Assembly (NCBI GenBank): GCA_004555725.1
Contig: SFHC01000005.1
Span: 52,505 to 116,504 of the forward strand
Length of the DNA: 64,000 nt
Direction of reading: 5' to 3'
Origin: [Eubacterium] saphenum
Lineage (GTDB): Bacteria; Bacillota; Clostridia; Peptostreptococcales; Anaerovoracaceae
The position numbers were made by a program, and so were the translations under genes. The first letter of the stretch is position 1. Each line of letters starts with the position of its first letter. Below the pieces are notes generated by a model that did not search any database, was not told the origin of the DNA, and saw only the letters and a program-made list of their open reading frames with translations. Below are positions 7,984 to 17,192 of the stretch, in pieces.

Positions 7984-10686
7984 ATGAAAAAGGAAATGCG
8001 AAGCGAAAAATCATCGTTTCAACAGAGATTTGCTGGATATGAGGACGAGTTAAAATGGCTCTATATGGAGCTCTACTCCGGACGTGATGAAGATTATCAG
8101 AATTACGTGAAGATGCTTCGGGAATACTGTACGGAGAGAAGTCCGGAACTGAAGGCCTGGGATCGTTCCAAACAGGAGGATCCGGACTGGTACAAGAGAA
8201 ATGATCTGCTCGGGACGATGATGTATACAGAGAATTTTGGAAAAACACTGAAAGGCGTGGAATCGCGCCTGGATTACCTGCAGGAATGCGGGATCAATTT
8301 TCTGCACCTGATGCCGCTCCTGGAAAGCCCGGAAGGAAAGAGCGACGGCGGGTATTCCGTCAGTGATTTCCGTAAAGTCCAGCCTCAGCTTGGAACGATG
8401 GAGGATCTTTCTGAACTGACGCATGCCTGCCATAAAAGGAATATTCAGGTCTGCCTGGATTTTGTCATGAACCATACGAGTGACGAGCATGAGTGGGCAA
8501 AACAGGCAAAGGCGGGGGATCCTTATGCGCAGGGCCGTTATTTCTTCTTTGACAACTGGGATATTCCGAATCAGTTTGAACAGACGGTTCCGCAGGTGTT
8601 CCCGCAGACTGCGCCGGGAAATTTCAGCTGGTGCGATGAGGCGCATAAGGTTGTCATGACGACCTTTCATCCGTATCAGTGGGATCTGAATTTTCGTAAT
8701 CCTTCAGTCATGCATGATATGACTGCTAATCTGCTGAATCTCTGCAACCACGGAATTGATATCATCCGCCTGGATGCGGTGCCGTACATCTGGAAAGAGC
8801 TGGGCACAAGCTGCCGGAACCTGCTCCGTGTGCATACGCTGGTGCGTATTCTGCGCATGGTTCTGGACATTGTCTGCCCGGGAACGCTGCTCCTCGGCGA
8901 GATTGTCATGAAGCCGAATGAAGTCGCGCCGTACTTTGGAACACCGGAAAAGCCGGAATGCCATATGGTTTACAATGCTCCTATTATGGCAACCACCTGG
9001 CACACCGTTGCGACCAGAGACGTCAGACTGCTGAAACATCAGATCGGACAGACACTCGTGCTTCCGCATGATTTTGTGTTCCTGAATTATCTCCGCTGCC
9101 ACGATGATATCGGCTGGGGACTGGATTATGATTTCCTTGCGCAGTTTGGAACGACAGAAGCTGCGCATAAACACTTCCTGAATGATTACCTCCAGGGACA
9201 CTGGGAGGGGAGTGACGCCAGAGGCGAACTGTATAACGATGATCCGCGTCTGCAGGATGCCCGCCTGTGCGGAACAACCGCATCGCTGTGCGGAATTGAA
9301 GCTGCGGAGTACGAACAGAATGACTGGAAGCTCGAGCGTGCGGAAACCCTTGATATTATGCTTCATGCGTTCCTTTTGACACAGAGCGGCATTCCGATGC
9401 TGTACAGCGGAGATGAAATCGGGCAGAGAAATGACTATTCCTACCATGAGGATCCGCTGAAATGGGACGATTCCCGTTATCTCCACCGCGGGAAATTCCC
9501 TTGGGAACAAGCAGCGATGCGCGATGACGAGACGACGCGTCCGGGCAGGATTTTTCAGGCAATTAAACGTATGGAGAAGATCAGAAGAAGCCATGTCTGC
9601 TTTGAAAACAACGCAGATGTCTGGATTATGGAGCCATATAACGACCACATTCTGGCTTTAGGCCGCTACTATAAGGGTGAAAAGCTGGTTGCACTGTTCA
9701 ATTTCAATGTCTATGATGAGACCGCCTGGGTCAATGAATCCGAGGAGTATGTTGATCTGATCACCGGTGAACACTGCCATGCGCAGGGAGTACCGGTGCC
9801 GGCGCGCAGCTTCCGCTGGCTCCTGACTGATTTTGGGACAAATAGCGACCAGCAAGAGAAAAAGAAAGACGGTCCGAAAATCGTCTTCCTGGATATTGAC
9901 GGAACACTGACGAAATCCGGAGAGAATACTCCGCCGAAGAGTGCCCTGCAGGCAATCCGGAAAGCGCAGGAAAACGGACATTACGTCTTCCTGTGCACAG
10001 GAAGGAATCTGGCAATGGCCGAGCCGCTTTTGAAATACGGATTTGACGGAATCATCGCAAGCGCCGGCGCGCTCGTGATCGCGGGCGGAGAAGTCCTGCA
10101 CGATGAGCCCATGGAGCCGGAAGATTTCCGTAAAGCCATGGATGCACTCCAGAGCAACCATGTTTACTGCACGATCGAATCAAAAGAAGGATCGTACTGT
10201 GACCCGGATATCGGAAAACTGCTGAAAGGGCAGCCGCGCGGAAACAGTGAACTGGAGCGCTGGAGAAAGCAGATTAATGAAAGCCTGGGCATTAAGCCTA
10301 TGAAAGAGTATAAGGGCGAACCGGTTTACAAGATCGTTATTATGTTTAACGACCGCCGTCAGCTGAAAGAAGCCGAGGAACTCCTCCCTCAATATGACTT
10401 TGTCCTGCAGGATGAGGTGTTCGGCGTGCAGAACGGAGAGCTGATTCGCAAGACCTGCAACAAGGGGACCGGCGTAAAGTGCGTTAGTGAAAAACTGAAT
10501 ATCCCGCTGGAGGATACCATCGGGTTCGGCGACAGTATGAATGACTACGCCATGATGAAAACGACCGGAATCAGCGTGTGCATGGGGAATGGATCGGAGA
10601 CACTGAAAAAGCACAGTGACATCATCGCTGATCCGGTTGATGAGGACGGCCTCGCCGGGGCGTTTGAGAGGCTGCACCTGATCTAG
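7984..10686 (+). CDS. Amylosucrase-like GH13 enzyme fused to a HAD-IIB (Cof-type) phosphatase
   Basis: A 900-residue two-domain protein. Residues about 10-612 follow amylosucrase (GH13 subfamily 4) in order: the N-terminal helical region, LHLMPLLESPEGKSDGGY, DFVMNHTSDEHEWA, FHPYQWDLNFRNP, the nucleophile in IIRLDAVPYIWK (Asp264), acid/base Glu306 in LLLGEIVM, RCHDDIGW (Asp374-375) and WDDSRYLHRGKF. Amylosucrase moves glucose from sucrose onto alpha-glucan. After a charged linker (about 613-631) comes a full HAD-IIB domain: FLDIDGTLT (Asp637, Asp639), CTGRN, and GFGDSMNDYAMM (Asp850, Asp854). No signal peptide is seen, so it is cytosolic. It lies 87 bases upstream of a sucrose-type PTS permease. 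My inference is that the HAD part removes phosphate from imported sucrose phosphate and the GH13 part uses the sucrose. The GH13 part could instead be a hydrolase; fold assignment is firm, substrate is not. Confidence 0.88.
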   Translation: MKKEMRSEKSSFQQRFAGYEDELKWLYMELYSGRDEDYQNYVKMLREYCTERSPELKAWDRSKQEDPDWYKRNDLLGTMMYTENFGKTLKGVESRLDYLQECGINFLHLMPLLESPEGKSDGGYSVSDFRKVQPQLGTMEDLSELTHACHKRNIQVCLDFVMNHTSDEHEWAKQAKAGDPYAQGRYFFFDNWDIPNQFEQTVPQVFPQTAPGNFSWCDEAHKVVMTTFHPYQWDLNFRNPSVMHDMTANLLNLCNHGIDIIRLDAVPYIWKELGTSCRNLLRVHTLVRILRMVLDIVCPGTLLLGEIVMKPNEVAPYFGTPEKPECHMVYNAPIMATTWHTVATRDVRLLKHQIGQTLVLPHDFVFLNYLRCHDDIGWGLDYDFLAQFGTTEAAHKHFLNDYLQGHWEGSDARGELYNDDPRLQDARLCGTTASLCGIEAAEYEQNDWKLERAETLDIMLHAFLLTQSGIPMLYSGDEIGQRNDYSYHEDPLKWDDSRYLHRGKFPWEQAAMRDDETTRPGRIFQAIKRMEKIRRSHVCFENNADVWIMEPYNDHILALGRYYKGEKLVALFNFNVYDETAWVNESEEYVDLITGEHCHAQGVPVPARSFRWLLTDFGTNSDQQEKKKDGPKIVFLDIDGTLTKSGENTPPKSALQAIRKAQENGHYVFLCTGRNLAMAEPLLKYGFDGIIASAGALVIAGGEVLHDEPMEPEDFRKAMDALQSNHVYCTIESKEGSYCDPDIGKLLKGQPRGNSELERWRKQINESLGIKPMKEYKGEPVYKIVIMFNDRRQLKEAEELLPQYDFVLQDEVFGVQNGELIRKTCNKGTGVKCVSEKLNIPLEDTIGFGDSMNDYAMMKTTGISVCMGNGSETLKKHSDIIADPVDEDGLAGAFERLHLI

Positions 10687-10773
10687 CATTGTTCATTAAA
10701 GGTTATCGGCAGACATTGTTCTGCTGAACTATATTCATTATTGCAATTATTGTAAATAAAAAGGAGAGAGTTT

Positions 10774-12687
10774 ATGGCACTGGATTATCACCGCTGCGCG
10801 GAAGAAATCTTCAGTCATCTCGGGGGCAGGGACAATATCGTCAGCGCAGCCCACTGCGCGACGCGACTGCGTCTGGTGATTGCAGACAATTCTAAAGTGG
10901 ACAAAAAAGAACTCGAGAATGTAGAGGGAGTCAAGGGTCTGTTTGAATCAAACGGGCAGCTCCAGCTGATTATCGGAACCGGAACGGTCAACAAAGTTTA
11001 TGATGAGTTTCTGAGTATTACCGGGATGACAGCAGCGACCAAGGCAGACGTAAAAGCCGCTGCCGCTGCCCGCCAGCCGCTTCCGAAGCGTCTGATCAAA
11101 ACACTGGGCGATGTATTCGTTCCGATCCTTCCTGCCATCGTCGCGTCTGGACTGATGATGGGACTCGTCGAGGCGATCGGTAAAGCAAGCCCGGCGTTTC
11201 TGAATACGGACTGGTACTCCTTCCTGGATATGGTCTCCGGAGCCGCGTTTGCGTATCTTCCGGTCATCATCGCTATCAGCACGGCAAGAGTATTCGGCGG
11301 AAACATCTTCTTAGGCGCGGTTGTCGGACTCTGTATGATCCATTCCAACCTGATCAATGCTTGGGCTGTAGCCGGTATGAAAGCGTCACAGATCCCGGTC
11401 TGGCATCTGCTGTTCTTCCATGTGAAGGCAGTCGGTTATCAGGGACATGTCATTCCGGTCATCATCGCCGTCTGGATCATGTGCATGGTTGAAAAATGGC
11501 TGCACAAGCATGTGCCGGAGATGCTCGATCTGTTTGTTACACCGCTCTGCACAGTGCTGTTCACAACCTTTGTGACGTTTACCATTATCGGACCGATTTT
11601 CTCCACTGCAGAGACATACATTCTTCACGGCGCGCAGGTTTTGATTACCGTCGGACACGGCATCGGAGCTGCGGCAATGGGCGCCGTCTATCCGGTGACC
11701 GTTGTTATGGGTCTGCACCACATGTATAATGTTATTGAAGCCGGAATGCTTGCGGAAAAGAACGGACTGAACATCTGGATGCCGATCGCGACCGCAGCCA
11801 ATTTTGCACAGTTCGGCGCCTGCCTTGCCGTAGCAGTCAAGACCAGAAGCCACAAGCGCAGAGCTATTGCATTCCCGTCTTCGCTGTCCGCATCGCTTGG
11901 AATCACTGAGCCTGCGATCTTCGGAGTCAACCTCCGACTGATGAAGCCGTTTGTCTGCGGCATGATCGGAGGCGCGGTCGGAGCCTGGTTCGGATCAGTG
12001 TCTCACCTTGGCGCAAAAGCATATGGTGTAACCGGAATTCCGGGACTGCTGACCATCAACCATATCCCACTGTATCTCATAGAGCTTGCCATTGCCGGCG
12101 GAATCGCATTTGCGCTGACCATGGTTATCTGGAGAGAGGATCCGGCCGATCAGGATCATCCGGCAGGCGAGGAAGATGTCCTTGACGCACTTGTAGAAGA
12201 GAAGGATGAACCGAATAAGGAAATGCCGGTCGTCATCCGCTGCGAGGACGGCGAAGTTCACGCTCCGGCTTACGGACAAATTATACCGCGCCAGGAGATT
12301 CCGGACGCGACTTTTGCAGAAGGTGTTCTTGGAGAGGGAATCGGAATCCAGCCGGAAGTCGGCCTTGTCGTGGCGCCTTTTGACGGAGAGATTGCATCCG
12401 TCGCGGAAACAGGACATGCCATCGGGCTGGAGGGCCCTGGCGACATGGAACTTCTGATTCATGTCGGTGTAGATACCGTCCAGATGAAAGGAAAGGGATT
12501 CCATCCTCTGGTTAAAGAAGGCGATACCGTCACTGCAGGACAGAAACTTCTGGAGTTCGACCGTGATGAAATTGCAAAAGCCGGATATCCGGACACTGTG
12601 GTTGTACTCCTGACCAACAGTGATGATTACGAACAGGTAAAGTGTTATGATGAGCTTCAGAAAGAAGCTCCGGAAGAGCAGAATTAA
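10774..12687 (+). CDS. PTS permease EIIBCA, sucrose/beta-glucoside (Glc superfamily) type
   Basis: Imports and phosphorylates a sugar, most likely sucrose. Domains in order: IIB (residues 1-90, phospho-Cys28 in AAHCATRLRLV), IIC with about ten membrane segments (about 105-455, including GLHHMYNVIE and SLGITEPAIFGV), an acidic linker, and IIA of the Glc family (about 485-637, phospho-His563 in LLIHVGVDTV). Length (637) fits fused EIIBCA permeases. The AHCATRLR form of the IIB motif and the neighbouring amylosucrase-like gene favour sucrose; trehalose or another alpha-glucoside is possible. A strong AAGGAGAG RBS precedes the ATG. Since it has its own IIA, it needs only EI and HPr; EI is the next gene. 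Confidence 0.93.
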   Translation: MALDYHRCAEEIFSHLGGRDNIVSAAHCATRLRLVIADNSKVDKKELENVEGVKGLFESNGQLQLIIGTGTVNKVYDEFLSITGMTAATKADVKAAAAARQPLPKRLIKTLGDVFVPILPAIVASGLMMGLVEAIGKASPAFLNTDWYSFLDMVSGAAFAYLPVIIAISTARVFGGNIFLGAVVGLCMIHSNLINAWAVAGMKASQIPVWHLLFFHVKAVGYQGHVIPVIIAVWIMCMVEKWLHKHVPEMLDLFVTPLCTVLFTTFVTFTIIGPIFSTAETYILHGAQVLITVGHGIGAAAMGAVYPVTVVMGLHHMYNVIEAGMLAEKNGLNIWMPIATAANFAQFGACLAVAVKTRSHKRRAIAFPSSLSASLGITEPAIFGVNLRLMKPFVCGMIGGAVGAWFGSVSHLGAKAYGVTGIPGLLTINHIPLYLIELAIAGGIAFALTMVIWREDPADQDHPAGEEDVLDALVEEKDEPNKEMPVVIRCEDGEVHAPAYGQIIPRQEIPDATFAEGVLGEGIGIQPEVGLVVAPFDGEIASVAETGHAIGLEGPGDMELLIHVGVDTVQMKGKGFHPLVKEGDTVTAGQKLLEFDRDEIAKAGYPDTVVVLLTNSDDYEQVKCYDELQKEAPEEQN

Positions 12688-12691
12688 TAAA

Positions 12692-12771
12692 TCTGCCCCG
12701 TAAACGGCAGAGATCCAATGTTGAAGAATTAAAACAGACAATGCGGACAGAGCATATCCTGTTCTGTCCGC
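12692..12771 (+). other. Two hairpins in the spacer before ptsI
   Basis: TCTGCC/GGCAGA (12692-12711) and GCGGACAG/CTGTCCGC (12743-12771) are perfect stems without T-runs. The second ends about ten bases before the ptsI RBS, so it may affect mRNA stability or ptsI translation rather than end transcription. Confidence 0.5.
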
Positions 12772-12795
12772 TGCAGCTTGAGCGGAGGGAAAAAC

Positions 12796-14451
12796 ATGGT
12801 AGTAGCAACCGGTAAAAGCATTGTAAAGGGTATTGCAATTACAAAAATCCGTGTGCTGAAAGAGCCGGAACGCAAAATTGATACATCGCATCATGACGAT
12901 GTTGATGTACAGGTGAAACGGTTTGAGGATGCCGTTGCAGAAGTTATCGAACAGCAGAACGATCTGTATGAGCGGGCGAAAGAAACCGCCGGAGAGAAAA
13001 ATGCGGAAATCTTTGAAGTTCACGCGATGATGCTGGAAGATGAAGATCTGATTGATGATACAAAATCGATCATTACTGAGCAGAACCGCAGCGCCGAATA
13101 TGCGGTGAAAGAAGCGTTTACCGCTCAGGCACAGGTGTTTGAGTCTATGGATGACGATTATCTGAGTGCAAGAAGTGCGGACATTTACGACCTGGAAAAC
13201 GCTGTCCTGGATGTTCTTCTGGGAATCGCCGGGAATGCGTTTGCACCGGCAGAACCGTTCATTCTGGTCGCCGATGATCTGGCGCCTTCAGAGACCGTCA
13301 AACTGGATAAAAATCTTCTTCAGGGCATTGTTACCAAAGGCGGCAGCCAGACCAGCCATACCGCAATTTTGGCCCGCAGCATGAATGTTCCTGCACTGAT
13401 TCAAGTTCAGGATATTTCTGCGGACTGGGATGGTCAGATGGCAATCGTAGACGGATATCAGTCCTGTATCTACGTCGATCCGACGCCGGAGACACTGGAA
13501 ATGATGATGGAGCGCCGCGAAGCAGACCGGAAGGAACAGGCTCTTCTGAAGGATCTGATTGGAAGAGAGTCCCGCACAGTGGATGGAACCGAAGTAAAAA
13601 TCTACGCCAACATCGGCGGTCCGGATGACCTGGAGGCGGTTCAGGAAAATGACGCAGAAGGCGTCGGCCTGTTCCGCTCCGAATTCGTCTATCTGAATGG
13701 AGAGCAGAGCCCTACAGAAGAAGAGCAGTTCCAGGCCTACAAGAGTGCGTTAGAGACGCTGGCGCCTAAACAGGTCGTCATCCGCACTTGCGATATCGGT
13801 GCCGACAAGCAGGTCGGCTATCTGGGGCTTGATCCGGAGGATAATCCGGCACTCGGCTTCCGTGCCATCCGCATCTGCCTGACCAGAAAGGAATTCTTCA
13901 AGACACAGCTCCGCGCGCTCCTCCGCGCATCTGCCTACGGCAACCTGGCCATCATGTTCCCGATGATCACCAGTCTGAAAGAACTCATGGCAGCCAAGGC
14001 AATCCTGGAAGAATGCCGCATCGAACTGAAAAACGAGGGACAGAAAATGGGCGCTATGGAAATCGGCATCATGATCGAAACTCCGGCCGCGGCCCTGATC
14101 GCAGACGATCTCGCGCGTCAGTGCGACTTCTTCTCTATCGGCACCAACGATCTGACCCAGTACACCCTGGCCATCGACCGCCAGAACGCACATCTCGAGC
14201 CATTCCTCGACACCCATCACCCGGCTGTCCTGAAAGAAATCAAAATGGCGGTTGACGCCGCTCATCGCCACGGCATCTGGTGCGGCATCTGCGGAGAGCT
14301 CGGCGCTGACCTGGACCTTACAGAAACCTTCCTGCGCATGGGCATCGACGAACTGTCCGTCAACCCAAAGAGCGTCCTTCCGCTGAGAAAGCAAGTCCGC
14401 GGCATTGACCTCAGCCTACCGGAAGAAGAACAGAGCGAAGATTTCAGATAA
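12796..14451 (+). CDS. ptsI: PTS enzyme I (PEP-protein phosphotransferase)
   Basis: Takes phosphate from phosphoenolpyruvate and passes it to HPr, the first step shared by all PTS permeases. 551 residues, close to the usual 570. The phosphohistidine is His188 in GGSQTSHTAILAR; the PEP-binding barrel follows with GVGLFRSEF, NPALGFRAIR, IGIMIETPAAALIADDLA and SIGTNDLTQYTLAIDR. The ATG at 12796 has GGAGGG upstream and puts the active His at the same number as in known enzymes; a TTG six codons earlier is rejected. It follows the EIIBCA permease rather than ptsH, which lies 30 kb away, an unusual arrangement. A strong terminator lies about 140 bases downstream. Confidence 0.97.
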   Translation: MVVATGKSIVKGIAITKIRVLKEPERKIDTSHHDDVDVQVKRFEDAVAEVIEQQNDLYERAKETAGEKNAEIFEVHAMMLEDEDLIDDTKSIITEQNRSAEYAVKEAFTAQAQVFESMDDDYLSARSADIYDLENAVLDVLLGIAGNAFAPAEPFILVADDLAPSETVKLDKNLLQGIVTKGGSQTSHTAILARSMNVPALIQVQDISADWDGQMAIVDGYQSCIYVDPTPETLEMMMERREADRKEQALLKDLIGRESRTVDGTEVKIYANIGGPDDLEAVQENDAEGVGLFRSEFVYLNGEQSPTEEEQFQAYKSALETLAPKQVVIRTCDIGADKQVGYLGLDPEDNPALGFRAIRICLTRKEFFKTQLRALLRASAYGNLAIMFPMITSLKELMAAKAILEECRIELKNEGQKMGAMEIGIMIETPAAALIADDLARQCDFFSIGTNDLTQYTLAIDRQNAHLEPFLDTHHPAVLKEIKMAVDAAHRHGIWCGICGELGADLDLTETFLRMGIDELSVNPKSVLPLRKQVRGIDLSLPEEEQSEDFR

Positions 14452-14500
14452 TGGAATTGACTTCAACTGTGCGAGCGTAAGTGCTGCATCGTATGTGCTG

Positions 14501-14552
14501 GTTCCGCCTGAGAAAGCAAGCTGAAAAGCGCAGCTTGATCAGCAAGCGGAAC
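14501..14552 (+). other. Nested hairpin downstream of ptsI
   Basis: Outer stem GTTCCGC/GCGGAAC (14501-14507 with 14546-14552) encloses an inner stem AAGCTG/CAGCTT (14518-14523 with 14531-14536). There is no T-run; the true terminator comes 40 bases later. Its role is unknown. The remaining gap to the next gene (about 480 bases in all) has the terminator, a 7-base inverted repeat TACCATA/TATGGTA (14668-14687) and an AT-rich promoter region. Confidence 0.5.
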
Positions 14553-14589
14553 GTCGTATATGTCGTATGCAATGATAGTATTTCGAGAA

Positions 14590-14652
14590 ATCGGATGCAT
14601 CCCCCTCTTGATAAATCAAACATCTGAGAAGGGGATCGTGTCCGATTTTTAT
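14590..14652 (+). terminator. Terminator of the sugar/ptsI cluster
   Basis: ATCGGATGCATCCCC pairs with GGGGATCGTGTCCGAT (a mismatch in the middle), followed by TTTTTAT. Confidence 0.85.
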
Positions 14653-14750
14653 ATCATGCCCTCGGTTTACCATAATTAGATATGGTATATTAAAAATGGC
14701 TTAATTTCAATGTTTTTTGCAGTTCTTGCTGTTTTTTAGGCGCTGAAATA

Positions 14751-14778
14751 TTGATTTATCCATTAATTATGTTAAAAT
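14751..14778 (+). promoter_or_regulatory. Candidate promoter of the cell-wall amidase gene
   Basis: TTGATT (14751-14756), a 16-base spacer and TAAAAT (14773-14778). This would give a leader of about 145 bases. I looked for a c-di-GMP or c-di-AMP riboswitch in it and found no matching consensus. Confidence 0.35.
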
Positions 14779-14932
14779 ATACTTAAAAATTCTTAAGGAA
14801 ACTTCGTGTCATATGTCATTTGCTGTTAAGTCTATGTGCGAAAAATGAGTAATGGCGATTGTGATTGCGAAAGTCCTGCAGGATTATTTATATTCGGTAA
14901 TGCTGATGTACAATTGAAATAATGTGAGAATT

Positions 14933-16975
14933 ATGAAGATCAGAGAGATGTTACTCCGCCGCATGCTGCCCTCGGCAGCGCTGGCAGTAATGCTCAGCCT
15001 GGGAGCGGGAACGGGTATGCCTGTGCATGCAAACAGTATTCCTGCCCGGGTGGAGTCGGCTGTTCAGTGGGCGATTGCTGCAGCTAATGATGATTCGCAT
15101 GGATATACATTGAACCCGGCAGCCAGATGGGGTCCGGATTATGACTGCGGAACGTTTATCGTCAGTGCGTTTATGAACGGCGGCGGATTTTCGTTCAGTG
15201 GTTTTGTCGGCACCAAGAGCATGCTGCAGAGTTTTACAAATGCGGGGTTTACCTGGATTCCGGCAAGTCAGCTCGGGATTACGCTGAATAACGTCACGCC
15301 GGATTCGCTTCAGCGTGGAGATATTCTGCTGGACATGGACCGGCATACGGAGCTGTATGTCGGAAACGGGATGACGGCTGCTGCACATTCTGACCGCGGC
15401 CATCCGGAAACCGGGGACCAGACGGGTACAGAGGTCAGTGTGGCGCCGTATTATAACGGGGTGTCGGGAATCAGCTGGGACGGCGTTCTCCGATATACAG
15501 GAACCGGTTCTTCCGGAACGTCAGCGGCTTCTAACGGGTCGAACTCGTCAGCGAACGGCAGCATATCCGGTTCATCCGGAAGCACACAGACTTCCAGAAC
15601 GTCCCTCGGGTCGGTTCGGGCGTATAATAAGACTTATACCGGATCCAGCCAGTCACCGACAATCGCCGTTTACGATGTAAACGGAAGACGGGTGTACTCC
15701 GGTTATTCGGTAAAAACATCGGGCAGCACCAAAGATGCCGGCACGGTAAAGGTTACGGTAAAAGGTCTTGGCTCCTATAAAGGCACAGTGAAGACAACGT
15801 ACCGGATCTACCCGAAGAACGCTTCTTCAGCGGTGATCGCGTCGATTGCCGCAAAGACGTATACCGGAAAGACGATTGTTCCGAACGCGGCGGTTAGATT
15901 GAACGGGGTTAAGCTGAAGCGGAACCGCGATTATACGTTAAGCGCAGTAAATAATAACACAAGCGGCACATTGACGGCGACGTTCTGCAACAACTACACA
16001 GGAAAGGTTTCCCGGAAATTTACGATCAAGAAGGCTACGCTGACATCCTCCGGTGTCAAGCTGGAACCGTCTGCGGTAGAATATAACGGAACGGCGCAGA
16101 CTCCGGCCATTAAGGCATCCAGTTTTCAGAAGGGAACGGATTATACGGTATCCTACAGCAATAACGTCAATGTCGGCAAAGCCACACTGAAAGTCAGAGG
16201 CTGCCGAATGGTAAAAGGATCGGTGACCAAGACGTTCAGCATTGTCCCAAAGACGCTTGAGGCCGCTGAGGTCAAGACAGATGATGCCGTATATAACGGA
16301 GCGGTTCAGGAGCCGAATGTTCAAGTTTCCGGCCTGATTAAGGGAAAGGATTATGAGGTCTACCGTTCGGACAGCGATCAGTACATAAACGCGGGAACGT
16401 ACACGATTATCCTCCGGGGCATCAACAACTATACCGGTGACCTGAACACGTCCTATGTGATTCAGCCGAGAAGCCTGAAGGAAGTCAAGACTTCCGGCCT
16501 GCAGAGCTTCATCTATAACGGAAAGAATCAAAAGCAGAACTTGCTGACGCTGTCTCTGGAACGCGGCGGCGAAGAGCAGCCTGTTATTCTGACAAAAGGC
16601 GTGGATTTTACCGAATCATGCGCGGCAGGATATAAGACAATCGGAAAGAAATATCTGGTTCTGACAGGAACTGGAAATTACAAGGACAGCATCAAGCTGA
16701 AGTATTACGTCCGTCCAAAGACCCCGTCTCTGAAGCTGACGAGTCTGTATGGCGGCATGAAGATCACAGCCGTCAAAGTATCCGGATCTCCGAGCTATCA
16801 GATCGGCATGAGAAAGAGCGGAGGCAAGTCCTGGAAGACTTACAAACTGACTAATACACGAGTACTTACATGTTCAGGTTTAAAGCGGGGCGGAACGTAT
16901 GAATTCCGTGTTCGGGCGTATAAGGACGGCGCGTACAGCACCTGGAGCATTCCGGTTTCCGGAATCATCCGCTGA
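14933..16975 (+). CDS. Secreted NlpC/P60-like peptidoglycan amidase with MBG-type repeats and Fn3-like C-terminus
   Basis: An exported surface protein of about 680 residues. A signal peptide (basic MKIREMLLRR, hydrophobic core, cleavage after VHA) is followed by a cysteine amidase/peptidase domain (about 33-185) with DCGTFIVSAF and HTELYVGNG as the likely Cys-His pair; this looks like the phage-type Amidase_5 branch of NlpC/P60. A Ser/Gly/Asn linker (about 190-220) leads to about five MBG/Ig-like repeats of 75-85 residues, each with a YNG or YTG turn, and the last 90 residues look like a fibronectin III domain. No LPXTG or membrane anchor is visible. The start is uncertain: ATG 14933 has only GTGAGA upstream, and GTG 14924 and ATG 14948 are alternatives. 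It probably trims the cell's own wall. Confidence 0.8.
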   Translation: MKIREMLLRRMLPSAALAVMLSLGAGTGMPVHANSIPARVESAVQWAIAAANDDSHGYTLNPAARWGPDYDCGTFIVSAFMNGGGFSFSGFVGTKSMLQSFTNAGFTWIPASQLGITLNNVTPDSLQRGDILLDMDRHTELYVGNGMTAAAHSDRGHPETGDQTGTEVSVAPYYNGVSGISWDGVLRYTGTGSSGTSAASNGSNSSANGSISGSSGSTQTSRTSLGSVRAYNKTYTGSSQSPTIAVYDVNGRRVYSGYSVKTSGSTKDAGTVKVTVKGLGSYKGTVKTTYRIYPKNASSAVIASIAAKTYTGKTIVPNAAVRLNGVKLKRNRDYTLSAVNNNTSGTLTATFCNNYTGKVSRKFTIKKATLTSSGVKLEPSAVEYNGTAQTPAIKASSFQKGTDYTVSYSNNVNVGKATLKVRGCRMVKGSVTKTFSIVPKTLEAAEVKTDDAVYNGAVQEPNVQVSGLIKGKDYEVYRSDSDQYINAGTYTIILRGINNYTGDLNTSYVIQPRSLKEVKTSGLQSFIYNGKNQKQNLLTLSLERGGEEQPVILTKGVDFTESCAAGYKTIGKKYLVLTGTGNYKDSIKLKYYVRPKTPSLKLTSLYGGMKITAVKVSGSPSYQIGMRKSGGKSWKTYKLTNTRVLTCSGLKRGGTYEFRVRAYKDGAYSTWSIPVSGIIR

Positions 16976-17042
16976 TTGTTACAAGATTACATGCAGAGTT
17001 TCAGCACCAGCTTCGGACAAAGGCTGATGAGCAAGAAAATAA

Positions 17043-17095
17043 GATCCTCATCATAGAGATCAGAAAACTTCTCTGTGATGAGGATCGTTCTTTTT
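17043..17095. terminator. Bidirectional terminator
   Basis: A near-perfect 17-base stem, GATCCTCATCATAGAGA with TCTCTGTGATGAGGATC, followed by GTTCTTTTTG on the plus strand and TTATTTTCTTG on the minus strand. It serves the convergent amidase and DUF308 genes. Confidence 0.85.
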
Positions 17096-17192
17096 GTACT
17101 GTAATATTGTTCAAATTTGGATGCATACTGTAATCAAAGATGCCTGGTATATGAGGCATCTGTTCAATTTAAATTCATTGTCTGGTACTGCG

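Noticed and set aside
14785..14932. c-di-GMP or c-di-AMP riboswitch before the cell-wall amidase gene
   Set aside because: Such switches control many wall hydrolases, but none of their conserved core sequences is present.
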